Assembly (NCBI GenBank): GCA_043557195.1
Contig: CP121314.1
Coordinates: 1,674,001 to 1,738,000, forward strand
Length of the DNA stretch: 64,000 bases
Direction of reading: 5' to 3'
From: Jejuia sp043557195
GTDB taxonomy: Bacteria; Bacteroidota; Bacteroidia; Flavobacteriales; Flavobacteriaceae
Positions within the stretch are counted from its first letter, which is position 1; every line of letters starts with the position of its first letter. The notes below the pieces were generated by a model. That model saw only the letters and a program-made list of their open reading frames with translations. It was not told the DNA's origin and did not search any database. Positions 34,614 through 44,076 of the stretch are shown here, in pieces. Both the position numbers and the translations under genes were made by a program.

Positions 34614-35042
34614 ATGAGAATCCTTATCGCCCTTATTTGTGTGTTAACGCTAACTACTTGTAGCAGTAATTCCCTTAATGATGAAAACTGTCAGTTTTTG
34701 TTAGATGTCACTGTCAACGAATCTATAAATTTAAATTTTCCTCAATTCAGTCAACTACAATTCCCAAGTAATCCAACGTACATACCTAATGTCGGAAATG
34801 GTGGCATTATCATCACCAATACTGGAAGCGGCTATGCAGCCTTTGATGCGGCCGACCCAAACCATATATTCAATACATGTTCGCTTTTAACCATCGAAGG
34901 GCTGACTGCAAAATGTGGTTGTGACGACGAAAACGAATACAATTTATTCACAGGACAAGCTGTAAATAATGGAAATTTAAGGTGTACCTTAAAACGTTAC
35001 CGCGTAGAACAAAACGGCAATATCTTGGTTGTTTTTAATTAA
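34614..35042 (+). CDS. Hypothetical lipoprotein
   Basis: 142 residues from ATG 34614 (MRILIALICVLTLTTCSS); an upstream TTG is not used because ATG gives a clean lipoprotein signal with lipobox LTTC (Cys16). The mature part is short and Asn-rich and ends with a Cys/Gly/Asp motif (EGLTAKCGCDDENEYNLFTG) and a beta hairpin. I do not recognise the family; a Rieske-like shape is not supported by the residues. It converges on the TonB receptor. Confidence 0.65.
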   Translation: MRILIALICVLTLTTCSSNSLNDENCQFLLDVTVNESINLNFPQFSQLQFPSNPTYIPNVGNGGIIITNTGSGYAAFDAADPNHIFNTCSLLTIEGLTAKCGCDDENEYNLFTGQAVNNGNLRCTLKRYRVEQNGNILVVFN

Positions 35043-35050
35043 AAATATTA

Positions 35051-35137
35051 GGGCGTTACCACAAGGGTCGGGCTTTCCGTTAAAAGTTTTGGCTCGATGC
35101 GCGCCTCGCCAAAAGCTACCACTGCAATCCCTAACGC
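35051..35137 (-). repeat. Dispersed intergenic element family A, copy 4
   Basis: Begins GGGCGTTACC, contains GGGTCGGGCTTTCCG and TTTTGGCTCGATGCGCGCC, ends AATCCCTAACGC. It is nearly identical to copy 6. It lies downstream of the TonB receptor stop (35211) on the minus strand. Confidence 0.85.
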
Positions 35138-35210
35138 ACCACTCTTCCTCTCAAAAAAGAAAGCGCAATCAGCATTACACCAACTACGCTTTCAACCCTT
35201 AATTGAATTC

Positions 35211-37346
35211 TTAAAATTTTAAAGTAGCTCCTAGCAAAAAGCTAGTAGTAGCTTGCGGATAGTACCCTGCAAAAAAGCCTGTAGTAGTTCCTGTTGAGCT
35301 TGTGTTATCATCAAAATCAAACGAACCAAAATAGCCATTAGACACATATTTTTGATTAAAAATATTATTTACTAAACCAGACAATACAATCGATTTGAAT
35401 AGTTTATTTGGTTTAATTTCATAATTAATATTAAAATCATTCACAAAATAACTCTCTAAAATTGACTCTGTATTATCAGTATTTCCCATAAATTGTTCGC
35501 CAACATATTTACTTAATAACGATACTTGTAAACGTTCAACTGGGAAGAAATTCAGTGCATTTCCAACAACCACTTCTGGCGAAAATGAAATATTTGTGTC
35601 ACCTAAATTTACCAGCTCCCCATTTAATGAGGTTGTAAAATCCTGATTCTTATTACTACTCAAGGCAACATTGGTCGAGGTACTAAAAAACTTTGAAAAC
35701 TGAACGTTGGCGTCTACCTCTAAACCAAGTCTGTAACTTTTTCCCGATGATGCTCTAAGCGGACTACCAACATCATCCAACTCGCCTGTTAAAACCAACT
35801 GATTTTTATAAAACATGTAATATAAGTTGGTATTAATACTCGCTTTTTTACTGGTATAGCGCCACCCTAATTCGATATCATTCAACGTTTCATGTTCAGT
35901 CACACCACCTTGAAAGTCATCCCGATTTGGTTCTCTATTCGCTACAGCAAAAGATGCATAAAAGCTATTAAAATCACAATGGCGGTAAGTCAATCCAATT
36001 TTAGGATTAAAGAAACTAAAGTTTGCATCGGTGACAAACGGTACCACATCAGAACTTGTACCATTGGTTTTATAACTCACAAAACGTCCTTGTAAATCCA
36101 CAAATCCAGTAAACTTTTCTGCAAATTTAAAAGTAGCCTTAGAGAATACACTAAAATCATTTTTGGTAGCATCGCCATCATAATATCTGTCTCTTATCTC
36201 GGTATTGGGTGCTAAATCACTTCCCCAAATTACTTCTCCAAAATGATCTCCTGTGTATGAACTCATAGACAAACCAGAAATTATTTCTAAAGCAGTGTTC
36301 TTATAAGTTACGTTGGCATTCAGCACGTAAAAATTATTATCTAACCATCTACGAACAATAACATCAGAATCCTCTTCAATTAAGTTCGCAAAATCTGCAG
36401 CAGACTCTTCTGGTTTATACTGCTCAAAATAACCACGCCCTTTGGTATAATTCAAACCTAAGTTTGTAGACCAATTATTATCAAAACGCTGATTCCAATG
36501 TAGCTGATAATGGTCTTGCCAATAATTGTCAGTTTCATTTTCGTAAGTATATGGATTTTGGCGACGATTTTCTTGTAATTGTTCAGCAGTTAAACCAAAC
36601 CAAGATTGATAAGTGCGTTCTACATTTCCAAAAGTCAACGCTTTAATCAACGTATTATCATCCTTATAAATACCTTGAAGAAAATACGATTTCAAATCTG
36701 TAAAAGCTCTATCTACATAACCATCCGAGTCTATTTTTGAAAAACGTCCAGACACTTCAAAATGGTCATTTAACAAACCCGTACTAACTTTCACAGTATG
36801 CTTTCTGGTATTAAAACTCCCAAAACTATTGACTATTTCTGCCGAGGCTTCTCTTGAAAAAGCATCCGTCAATAAATTTAAACTCGCACCAAAAGCTCCA
36901 GAACCATTTGTTGATGTACCTACACCACGCTGCAATTGTAAACTCTCTGTTGATGATGCAAAATCACCCAAGTTTACCCAAAACGTACCTTGACTTTCTG
37001 GGTCGTTATAAGGAATACCATTAATCGTAACATTTACTCTGGTTGCATCCGTTCCACGTACACGAATACCAGTATATCCAATACCTGCACCAGCATCACT
37101 AGTTGTAACTACCGACGGCAAATAATTCAATAAAATTGGAATGTCCTGACCCAAATTACGTTTTGCAAGCTCTTCTTTTGAAACGTTGGAGTGTGTAATG
37201 GGAGAATCTGCACTTACACGAACTGCACTTACTAAAACTTCGTCTAGTTTTTCTGTTTTAGTAGAATCTTGTTGTTTTTGATTGTTTTGCGCATTGGCAC
37301 TGACCGATAGCACAAAAAGTGCTAAAAAAAGAAATAAATTTTTCAT
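35211..37346 (-). CDS. TonB-dependent receptor under TPP riboswitch control (thiamine uptake)
   Basis: 711 residues: signal peptide (1-19, ending SANAQ), a TonB-box-like EKLDEVLVSAVRV, plug (about 35-165, RGTDATRVNVTINGIPYNDPESQG), then a barrel ending in FLLGATLKF. There is no carboxypeptidase-like N-domain. It has its own TPP aptamer upstream (37481-37550), so the imported ligand is most likely thiamine or a phosphorylated form. The nearby thiamine-binding protein and PnuC genes support this. Ligand identity is inferred from the riboswitch. Confidence 0.9.
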   Translation of the reverse strand: MKNLFLFLALFVLSVSANAQNNQKQQDSTKTEKLDEVLVSAVRVSADSPITHSNVSKEELAKRNLGQDIPILLNYLPSVVTTSDAGAGIGYTGIRVRGTDATRVNVTINGIPYNDPESQGTFWVNLGDFASSTESLQLQRGVGTSTNGSGAFGASLNLLTDAFSREASAEIVNSFGSFNTRKHTVKVSTGLLNDHFEVSGRFSKIDSDGYVDRAFTDLKSYFLQGIYKDDNTLIKALTFGNVERTYQSWFGLTAEQLQENRRQNPYTYENETDNYWQDHYQLHWNQRFDNNWSTNLGLNYTKGRGYFEQYKPEESAADFANLIEEDSDVIVRRWLDNNFYVLNANVTYKNTALEIISGLSMSSYTGDHFGEVIWGSDLAPNTEIRDRYYDGDATKNDFSVFSKATFKFAEKFTGFVDLQGRFVSYKTNGTSSDVVPFVTDANFSFFNPKIGLTYRHCDFNSFYASFAVANREPNRDDFQGGVTEHETLNDIELGWRYTSKKASINTNLYYMFYKNQLVLTGELDDVGSPLRASSGKSYRLGLEVDANVQFSKFFSTSTNVALSSNKNQDFTTSLNGELVNLGDTNISFSPEVVVGNALNFFPVERLQVSLLSKYVGEQFMGNTDNTESILESYFVNDFNINYEIKPNKLFKSIVLSGLVNNIFNQKYVSNGYFGSFDFDDNTSSTGTTTGFFAGYYPQATTSFLLGATLKF

Positions 37347-37480
37347 GTCGATTACATAGATTATAATCGAATAAAAAGAGGTAATTATTCTTTAATATTA
37401 ATAATTCAATTTTTGAATTTATTTCAGAGATTGCTACGTCGTTTTTCAAACTCCTCACAATGACATCGTAAATTCTATTT

Positions 37481-37550
37481 CCTAAACAGCATTACCTGTT
37501 CTAGGTTCAATGGGTATGATCTCAGCCACTTTTAGGCACCCCTTTTTGAG
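37481..37550 (-). ncRNA. TPP riboswitch (THI element)
   Basis: Read on the minus strand: GGGGTGCC, then GGCTGAGATCATACCC, GAACCT, ACAGGTAATGCTG and AGG, the conserved core of the TPP aptamer in order. It lies 135 bp upstream of the TonB receptor start and directly after a -7 box, and binding of TPP should turn the receptor off. The expression platform is not obvious; the 100 nt to the start codon are AT-rich. Confidence 0.93.
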
Positions 37551-37557
37551 AACGGTG

Positions 37558-37565
37558 CAAATGTA
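37558..37565 (-). promoter_or_regulatory. -7 box of the TPP-riboswitch transcript
   Basis: TACATTTG on the minus strand fits TAnnTTTG and ends about 8 bp before the start of the aptamer. No TTG sits at the ideal spacing, so support rests on the -7 match and position. Confidence 0.5.
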
Positions 37566-37606
37566 TGAACGAATTCTGAATTAATAAATATGAATGTGTT
37601 CTTTTT

Positions 37607-38014
37607 TTAATCTATATCTGGCTTTCTTCTATTTGCCTTCTTTTCAGAGCGATACTTCTTATTTTTTAGTCGCTTCCGTATAACAGCTCTCGGAATTTTT
37701 GTTGGAACGCGCTCTTTTTCTTCTACCAAAGCATGTTTTATCAACTCTAAAAAACGTTTTATTACTATCTCTTTATTTTTATGTTGGCTACGAGATTCGC
37801 CACATTGCAAGATTAAAACACCTTCTTTTGTTAACCTATTTTGTAGTTTTTCTTGGATGGTACTTTTCTGCGGCGCATCAAACACTCCTGATGTAATCAA
37901 ATTAAAAGACAATTCAACTTTTGAAGCTACCTTGTTAACATGTTGGCCTCCGCTACCTGAACTTCTTACAGCTTTAAAACTTAACTCTTTTATTAATGCG
38001 TCTTCATCAAACAT
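37607..38014 (-). CDS. arfB: Peptidyl-tRNA hydrolase ArfB (release-factor-like)
   Basis: 135 residues. The GGQ motif is in SSGSGGQHVNKVASKVEL (about 19-36), and the C-terminal third is a Lys/Arg-rich tail (IPRAVIRKRLKNKKYRSEKKANRRK) as in ArfB/YaeJ, which inserts into the empty mRNA channel. It rescues stalled ribosomes by hydrolysing peptidyl-tRNA. Its start overlaps the DUF4301 stop by one base. Confidence 0.93.
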   Translation of the reverse strand: MFDEDALIKELSFKAVRSSGSGGQHVNKVASKVELSFNLITSGVFDAPQKSTIQEKLQNRLTKEGVLILQCGESRSQHKNKEIVIKRFLELIKHALVEEKERVPTKIPRAVIRKRLKNKKYRSEKKANRRKPDID

Positions 38015-39564
38015 TACGAACCTTGATGTGCAGGTTTTAATAAATCGTTTACTGTTTTTACAGGATTAAAAGTTTCCACAGGCACCTCCACAAAAATAGA
38101 ATTCCAATGTGCCATACTACCATTCCATAATCCTGGAAGTTCCAATGCTTGAATATCAACACCATTTTGTGTTTTCATGGTAATAAAAGCTGCTTCTGGA
38201 TCAACATATTCTAGCAAATTAAACTTTTCACCTTTATAGTTTTTAACCCCACAAACTAAATCTGTCGGATTAAAATGTGATGCTTTGTATACAATAGATT
38301 GCTGTTGCTTTTTACTAAAATCTATCTGTGCAAATTCTACAATTTGCAGCGATATCTCTCCGTTTTCATCCTTAACCCAAAATGGCCCACCTCCAGGTTC
38401 TCCTTCATTTTTTACCATACCACAAACACGAATAGGACGATTAAATTTATGTCTCAGATACTTTATTTTCTCATCAAAACTAAAATCTCCAAAATCAGAA
38501 TCTATATAAACACTTAATTGTTTTCTTAAGAAATAAGCCATTGCTGTAACATCTGCTTCATCAACATCACCCTTGTCCAAATCACGCAAGTAATCAAACA
38601 CTTGGTTTTGAGCCTTTAGCAAAACACCTGCTAGTAGTTCTTTGTATTTTGAATCTTTCTTATTTCTATCTTTTACAGTGATGTTATCAATGTTTTTTAT
38701 AAAAATAATATCACTATCTAAATCATTTAAATTTTCTAATAATGCACCATGCCCCCCAGGTCTAAATAAAATAGACCCATCATCTTTTCTAAACACCTTA
38801 TCGTCTTTAGTTAAAGCCAAAGTTTCAGTTGCTTCTTTTTGAAAAGAAAAAGAGACATTAAATGTAACTTTTGTAATTCTCTCTAGCTTTGGCTTTATTT
38901 CTTTCAACAATTCTACAAAGTAATTGTAGTGTTTTTCAGAAACTGTAAAATGTAAATTGGCATTACCTTTTGATGAAGCATATAAAGTAGATTCATATAA
39001 ATGTTCCTCAAATGCGGTAATACATTCATCTTTATATTTATGGAAGGGTAGTAGCCCCTTAGGAAAAAAGCTATAGTTCAATGCATTTTCATCTAGCATT
39101 GTTTTTACAAATTGAACGTATTGTTCTTCTTCAGTTAAGCTATCAAAATTTGGAATTTGCTCCTTTACGCTTTCCATAACTTCCTCATAAAAAGGAAAAT
39201 TTGAAAGGTTTGAAACAAAAATTTCTATCAATTCATCTCCATATTTTTCAACATACTTCTTGATATTATCTTTTGACGTATTGAAACGTTTTAAAAACTG
39301 AAACAAAAATTTGAACATTCTTGTTGCTGCACCAGAAGCTGGCACAAATTTTAAGAGATCATTCTGCTCTTTATGTTCAACATATAATGCTACTAGTTCA
39401 TCTATTTCGTTTTCCTCAAAACTATGAATACCTCTTCCAACTGTTGCAGCCGCTAATAAATGAGAATGTGTCATCCCATTTTTTAAACGGTTTATTTGAG
39501 CATTTACTTGATCTAAGGTTATCCCTTTCTGATGAATTTGGTTAATGTCTTGTTCAGTAAACAT
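38014..39564 (-). CDS. DUF4301 family protein
   Basis: 516 residues. The segment FVPASGAATRMFKFLFQFL (about 77-95) resembles the GxGxGTRM loop of nucleotidyltransferases, and FRPGGHGALLENLNDLDSDIIFIKNIDN later resembles the uridyltransferase substrate loop. So a nucleotide-sugar-pyrophosphorylase-like fold is plausible. DUF4301 is a Bacteroidetes family. It is joined by one-base overlaps to the kinase gene upstream and arfB downstream. Substrate unknown. Confidence 0.82.
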   Translation of the reverse strand: MFTEQDINQIHQKGITLDQVNAQINRLKNGMTHSHLLAAATVGRGIHSFEENEIDELVALYVEHKEQNDLLKFVPASGAATRMFKFLFQFLKRFNTSKDNIKKYVEKYGDELIEIFVSNLSNFPFYEEVMESVKEQIPNFDSLTEEEQYVQFVKTMLDENALNYSFFPKGLLPFHKYKDECITAFEEHLYESTLYASSKGNANLHFTVSEKHYNYFVELLKEIKPKLERITKVTFNVSFSFQKEATETLALTKDDKVFRKDDGSILFRPGGHGALLENLNDLDSDIIFIKNIDNITVKDRNKKDSKYKELLAGVLLKAQNQVFDYLRDLDKGDVDEADVTAMAYFLRKQLSVYIDSDFGDFSFDEKIKYLRHKFNRPIRVCGMVKNEGEPGGGPFWVKDENGEISLQIVEFAQIDFSKKQQQSIVYKASHFNPTDLVCGVKNYKGEKFNLLEYVDPEAAFITMKTQNGVDIQALELPGLWNGSMAHWNSIFVEVPVETFNPVKTVNDLLKPAHQGS

Positions 39565-40130
39565 TATCTATTATTTAGTAATTTATTTATATGTTTTACG
39601 GCCGTATCCAGTCGCTCTTTTTTATTGCCTTTTAGTAAAACATATGGTCTATTTTGTTTAATTAATTCGTTTTGAAAAGCCTCAAACATTTCCTCTCTAT
39701 CATTAGGTTTATCGCGTAAATCGTCAGCTTCCCAAGGTGTATCAATATAAGTTAAAAAATATAAATCATATTTATTCTGTAAAGCATATTTTTTAAGAAT
39801 GGGGTCGCATGTTCCAATATAATACGCTTCAGAATACACCTTGGTTTCTAGCAAATCTGTATCGCAAATTAGAACCGTATCTGTTTTTTGTGCTAATTCA
39901 TTTTCCAATTTCATTTGTCCTTCAGCAATTGGAAGTAAATCATCTGGCTCACAAGTTTTACGTTCATTATTCCATTTATTTTGAAGGTATTCACGCGCAT
40001 ATTCTGGCACCCAAACAGAATTATAATATCGTGCTAACTGACGAGATAATGTTGTTTTTCCTGTTGATTCAGGCCCAAACAAAACTACTTTTACGCAGTT
40101 TGCAGATTGTTGTTTATACTTTTCTTCCAT
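39564..40130 (-). CDS. NadR-like P-loop kinase
   Basis: 188 residues from ATG 40130 (MEEKYKQQSANC); the frame extends to 40193 inside pnuC, but ATG 40130 is the normal start. Walker A is GPESTGKTT, followed by EYAREY and ICDTDLLETKVYSE, as in the ribosylnicotinamide-kinase domain of NadR. It overlaps pnuC by 40 bases. The kinase could phosphorylate nicotinamide riboside or thiamine; the thiamine neighbours favour the latter but do not prove it. Confidence 0.82.
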   Translation of the reverse strand: MEEKYKQQSANCVKVVLFGPESTGKTTLSRQLARYYNSVWVPEYAREYLQNKWNNERKTCEPDDLLPIAEGQMKLENELAQKTDTVLICDTDLLETKVYSEAYYIGTCDPILKKYALQNKYDLYFLTYIDTPWEADDLRDKPNDREEMFEAFQNELIKQNRPYVLLKGNKKERLDTAVKHINKLLNNR

Positions 40131-40723
40131 GCGATGTAGCCTTGGATGGCTAATATAGTAAAGATTAAATATTGAAGCGACAACATACCCCAACCTCTGT
40201 AGGCATATAATGGCACTGTTATAATATCAGCGAAAATCCAGAGCGTCCAATTTTCTAATTTTTTGTTGGCCATAAACCACATAGCTGTGAAAAAGACACC
40301 TGATGTAAAAATGTCAATATAGTTTGAAGATGTTATTTCTGTTCCATGGCCTTTATATACTAAATAAGTCACTAACATCGTTAGCAAAAACATGCCGAAA
40401 CCAATAAATTTTTCTTTTGAAGTCGTTCTAGAAATAGGCACCACATATTTATCTTCTTTTTTTCTAGACCAATTCCACCAACCGTAAATACTCATAATTG
40501 AATAGTAAAAATTCATCATCATATCTCCCATCAACTCATCTGTAAAAAAAATATAAACAGTGATGATGGTGGCGACTAACCCTGTGGGGTATACCAAAAT
40601 ATTTTCGCGTTTAGCATATACAACACTTGCAATACCAAATACAAATGCTATCGCTTCTAAAACAATTAAAGATACTTCTCTATTTCTATAAGGCTCGAGA
40701 AAAAAATCAAAAATGGGGTTCAT
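40091..40723 (-). CDS. PnuC-family vitamin transporter (PnuT-like)
   Basis: 210 residues with about seven membrane helices. Characteristic are SIYGWWNWSRKK (the WxxW facilitator motif), FTAMWFMANKKLENWTLWIFADIITVPLYAYRGW and a QYLIFTILAIQGYIAWKK end. PnuC transporters carry nicotinamide riboside, riboflavin (RibM) or thiamine (PnuT) and trap it by phosphorylation. It lies between a thiamine-binding protein gene and a kinase gene and overlaps both. The thiamine assignment is inference. Confidence 0.88.
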   Translation of the reverse strand: MNPIFDFFLEPYRNREVSLIVLEAIAFVFGIASVVYAKRENILVYPTGLVATIITVYIFFTDELMGDMMMNFYYSIMSIYGWWNWSRKKEDKYVVPISRTTSKEKFIGFGMFLLTMLVTYLVYKGHGTEITSSNYIDIFTSGVFFTAMWFMANKKLENWTLWIFADIITVPLYAYRGWGMLSLQYLIFTILAIQGYIAWKKSINNNLQTA

Positions 40724-40967
40724 AATTGTGTCTATCAGATTTAACGACTTTCATGTAAAGTAACCCTCGTTCTATAAGTTCAAAAGCTTCTTTTATTTCT
40801 GAAGTTAATAATTGCATCACTTCATCATAGTCTCCATAAACTTGAGTACTTAAAGGGTTTTCAAGCACTTTCAAATTCGAAGCTCTTAATTTTTTTATAA
40901 AGTGAATGATTGCTGGCTCGTAATCATCATGTAATGGTGTTAACGTTAATTCTACCGATATTTTCAT
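40707..40967 (-). CDS. Thiamine-binding protein (MTH1187/YkoF-like)
   Basis: 86 residues forming a small ferredoxin-like domain: MKISVELTLTPLHDDYEPAI ... STQVYGDYDEVMQLLTSEIKEAFE. This is the Thiamine_BP (DUF77) family, whose members bind thiamine as dimers. It is the first gene of the transport operon and overlaps pnuC by 17 bases. It could buffer thiamine in the cytoplasm or act in salvage. Confidence 0.82.
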   Translation of the reverse strand: MKISVELTLTPLHDDYEPAIIHFIKKLRASNLKVLENPLSTQVYGDYDEVMQLLTSEIKEAFELIERGLLYMKVVKSDRHNYEPHF

Positions 40968-40980
40968 TTAAATAATATTT

Positions 40981-41048
40981 TGTCATTTCCGCGAAGGCGG
41001 GAATCTTTATGTAATTTATGAGATGCTGAAACAAGTTCAGCATGACAA
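40981..41048. repeat. Short intergenic repeats, family B copy 3 plus a related unit
   Basis: GTCATTTCCGCGAAGGCGGGAATCTT (40982-41007) folds through CCGC/GCGG, and GATGCTGAAACAAGTTCAGCATGAC (about 41021-41045) folds through TGCTGAA/TTCAGCA. Both lie in the gap between the thiamine operon and the GGGPS gene and may act as terminators for the latter. Confidence 0.65.
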
Positions 41049-41049
41049 A

Positions 41050-41748
41050 TTACTTTAGCAATTTGTCAAACAACCCTTCATCTTCCTCAAAAGCTGTACC
41101 AACTACTACTAAATCGGCACCAGCCGAATATACATTTTCAATTTGAGATTTAGTTTTTAATCCACCTCCAACTATTAATGGGATTTTCAATTCGCTTTTT
41201 ACTGCTTTTATAATCTCATTAGTTAAGGGCTGTTTAGCGCCACTACCAGCTTCCAAATATATGAGGCTCATTCCCAAAAACTGTCCTGCTCTTGCAGTAT
41301 CAACAATTGGTTGTACTTGCGTTCTAGACATGGCATTCGTGCCAGTTACTTTTGAAACAGCAGTTTTCACACCACTTTCAATCAAAATATAACCTGTTGG
41401 AATAACCTCCAAATCTTTATCTCTCAATTTTGAAACCGCCTCAATATGTTTACCAATTAAGTATTCTGGATTCCTCCCAGAAAGTAATGATAAAAATAAC
41501 AACGCATCAGCATTCTCCGTTATTTGAGATACATCTCCTGGGAACAAAACAACAGGTAAATCAGTGTGTTTTTTAATAGTTTCTACCAAAATTTCGGTAG
41601 CATTTTCATCCACAGTACTTCCACCAACAAAAATATGTGTTGTAATTGATGTATTAACTTTTTCAATGAAGCCTTCAGTATTCTCTAATTGAAATTTATC
41701 AGGGTCAATTAAAACCGCAAATAGTTTTTTCGCCCTTAACAATAGCAT
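41050..41748 (-). CDS. Geranylgeranylglyceryl/heptaprenylglyceryl phosphate synthase-like protein
   Basis: 232 residues, a PcrB/GGGPS TIM barrel. Motifs: FAVLIDPDKF, FVGGSTV, PTGYILIESG, YLEAGSGA and VGGGLKTKSQIENVYSAGADLVVVGTAFEED. The archaeal and Bacillus enzymes link a prenyl diphosphate to glycerol-1-phosphate. Bacteroidetes homologs exist, and the product is not settled from sequence. It is 24 bp downstream of the PPTase gene. Confidence 0.9.
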   Translation of the reverse strand: MLLLRAKKLFAVLIDPDKFQLENTEGFIEKVNTSITTHIFVGGSTVDENATEILVETIKKHTDLPVVLFPGDVSQITENADALLFLSLLSGRNPEYLIGKHIEAVSKLRDKDLEVIPTGYILIESGVKTAVSKVTGTNAMSRTQVQPIVDTARAGQFLGMSLIYLEAGSGAKQPLTNEIIKAVKSELKIPLIVGGGLKTKSQIENVYSAGADLVVVGTAFEEDEGLFDKLLK

Positions 41749-41772
41749 CTAATATGTTTTGGTAAATAGGCA

Positions 41773-42399
<627 letters not shown>

Positions 42400-42422
42400 T
42401 TAATATTCTAAAACTTAATAGT

Positions 42423-42430
42423 TATCTTTG
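42423..42430 (+). promoter_or_regulatory. -7 box of the ahcY promoter
   Basis: TATCTTTG fits TAnnTTTG 103 bp before the ahcY start. The leader then contains CGCCTA ... TAGGCG (about 42434-42465), a possible hairpin. I see no conserved core of a known SAM or SAH riboswitch in it. Confidence 0.5.
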
Positions 42431-42532
42431 CAGCGCCTAAGGCTTGATACATTATTTAATAGGCGAATTTAACCAAATTTAAGCACTATTAGCAATCAAC
42501 TTTAGGTATTTAAACAAAAGAAAAAAGTTACT

Positions 42533-43849
42533 ATGAGTACAAAAACAATTCCTTACGTAGCCAGTAAAGTAAAAGACATCTCTTTAGCAGAGTGGGGACG
42601 AAAAGAAATAGAACTAGCCGAAGCAGAAATGCCTGGGTTAATGAGTTTACGCGAAGAATACAAAAATGAACAACCTTTAAAAGGCGCTAGAATTGCTGGG
42701 TGTTTACACATGACGATTCAAACGGCTGTTTTAATTGAAACATTACAAGCTCTTGGTGCAGAAGTTACTTGGAGTTCTTGTAATATATTTTCAACACAAG
42801 ACCAAGCTGCTGCTGCCATTGCTGCTGCAGGAACTGCGGTTTACGCATGGAAAGACATGACCGAAGAAGAATTCGATTGGTGTATTGAGCAAACTTTATT
42901 TTTCGGTGAAGATAGACAGCCATTAAACATGATTCTTGATGATGGTGGCGATTTAACAAACATGGTTTTAGATAAATACCCAGAATTAGTTTCTGGTATT
43001 AAAGGATTGAGTGAAGAAACCACAACTGGCGTTCACAGATTGTACGAGCGTGTAAAAAATGGTACGCTACCAATGCCTGCTATTAACGTAAACGATTCTG
43101 TTACAAAATCTAAATTCGATAATAAATACGGTTGTAAAGAAAGTGCTGTTGATGCGATTCGTAGAGCAACCGATGTAATGTTAGCAGGAAAACGTGTGGT
43201 AGTTTGTGGTTATGGTGATGTTGGTAAAGGTACTGCAGCGTCGTTTAGAGGGGCTGGAAGTATAGTAACAGTTACCGAAATTGACCCAATTTGTGCGTTA
43301 CAAGCCGCAATGGACGGGTTTGAGGTTAAGAAACTAGAAACTGTTGCGCCTGTTGCTGATATTGTAATTACAACCACAGGAAACAAAGACATTGTTCAAG
43401 CAAAACATTTTGAAGCTTTAAAAGACAAAGCCATTGTGTGTAATATTGGGCATTTTGATAATGAGATTGACATGGCTTGGTTAAACGAAAATCACGGTCA
43501 CACTAAAAACACGATTAAGCCACAGGTTGATAAATATACCGTAAACGGAAAAGACATCATTATACTTGCTGAAGGTCGTTTGGTAAACCTTGGTTGCGCA
43601 ACTGGTCACCCAAGTTTTGTAATGAGTAACTCGTTTACCAACCAAACCTTAGCTCAAATTGAGCTTTGGAACAATAGCGACAACTACGAAAACGATGTGT
43701 ACATGCTACCTAAACATTTAGATGAAAAAGTAGCAAAATTACACTTAGCTAAAATTGGTGTAGAACTTACTGAACTTCGTAAAGATCAAGCAGATTATAT
43801 TGGTGTTAAGGTTGAAGGTCCCTTTAAACCAGAATATTACAGATACTAA
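42533..43849 (+). CDS. ahcY: Adenosylhomocysteinase
   Basis: 438 residues. The NAD-binding loop is GYGDVGKG (226-233), with the catalytic segment NVNDSVTKSKFDNKYGCKES just before, and the family C-terminus KPEYYRY. It hydrolyses S-adenosylhomocysteine to homocysteine and adenosine, the recycling step of methylation. It is a monocistronic gene with a family B repeat directly after the stop. Confidence 0.97.
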   Translation: MSTKTIPYVASKVKDISLAEWGRKEIELAEAEMPGLMSLREEYKNEQPLKGARIAGCLHMTIQTAVLIETLQALGAEVTWSSCNIFSTQDQAAAAIAAAGTAVYAWKDMTEEEFDWCIEQTLFFGEDRQPLNMILDDGGDLTNMVLDKYPELVSGIKGLSEETTTGVHRLYERVKNGTLPMPAINVNDSVTKSKFDNKYGCKESAVDAIRRATDVMLAGKRVVVCGYGDVGKGTAASFRGAGSIVTVTEIDPICALQAAMDGFEVKKLETVAPVADIVITTTGNKDIVQAKHFEALKDKAIVCNIGHFDNEIDMAWLNENHGHTKNTIKPQVDKYTVNGKDIIILAEGRLVNLGCATGHPSFVMSNSFTNQTLAQIELWNNSDNYENDVYMLPKHLDEKVAKLHLAKIGVELTELRKDQADYIGVKVEGPFKPEYYRY

Positions 43850-43856
43850 TTTATTC

Positions 43857-43884
43857 TGTCATTCCCACGAAGGTGGGAATCTCA
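43857..43884. repeat. Short intergenic repeat family B, copy 4
   Basis: CTGTCATTCCCACGAAGGTG followed by GGAATCTCA. The arms ATTCCCAC and GTGGGAAT pair perfectly around GAAG, making a compact hairpin 8 bp after the ahcY stop. Confidence 0.7.
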
Positions 43885-43935
43885 AATTTCATAAAATAAA
43901 TTCCAAATCCCAAGCTGCAATGTTTGGGATTTTTT

Positions 43936-43980
43936 GTCACTTCGAGTGATTCCGAAGCATGAGGAATTGTATCGAGAAGT
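43936..43980. repeat. Family C repeat, single copy
   Basis: CACTTCGAGTGATTCCGAAG ... GTATCGAGAAGT is the same unit as at 14197-14241. It stands directly before family A copy 5. Confidence 0.6.
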
Positions 43981-43981
43981 T

Positions 43982-44071
43982 GGGCGTTACCTTCCTTTCG
44001 TCAGGTCGGGCTTTCGGGAGTCGCTCCCTCCTACGTCGGGGAGCTTCAACAAATCCCTCAATCCCTAACGC
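43982..44071 (-). repeat. Dispersed intergenic element family A, copy 5
   Basis: Begins GGGCGTTACC and ends AATCCCTAACGC, with CAGGTCGGGCTTTC and CTACGTCGGGGAGC inside. On the minus strand it starts 6 bp after the stop of the gene at 44077. Confidence 0.85.
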
Positions 44072-44076
44072 GGAAA

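Noticed and set aside
42431..42532. SAM or SAH riboswitch before ahcY
   Set aside because: Only a simple CGCCTA/TAGGCG hairpin is present; none of the conserved cores of SAM-I, SAM-II or SAH aptamers can be found.
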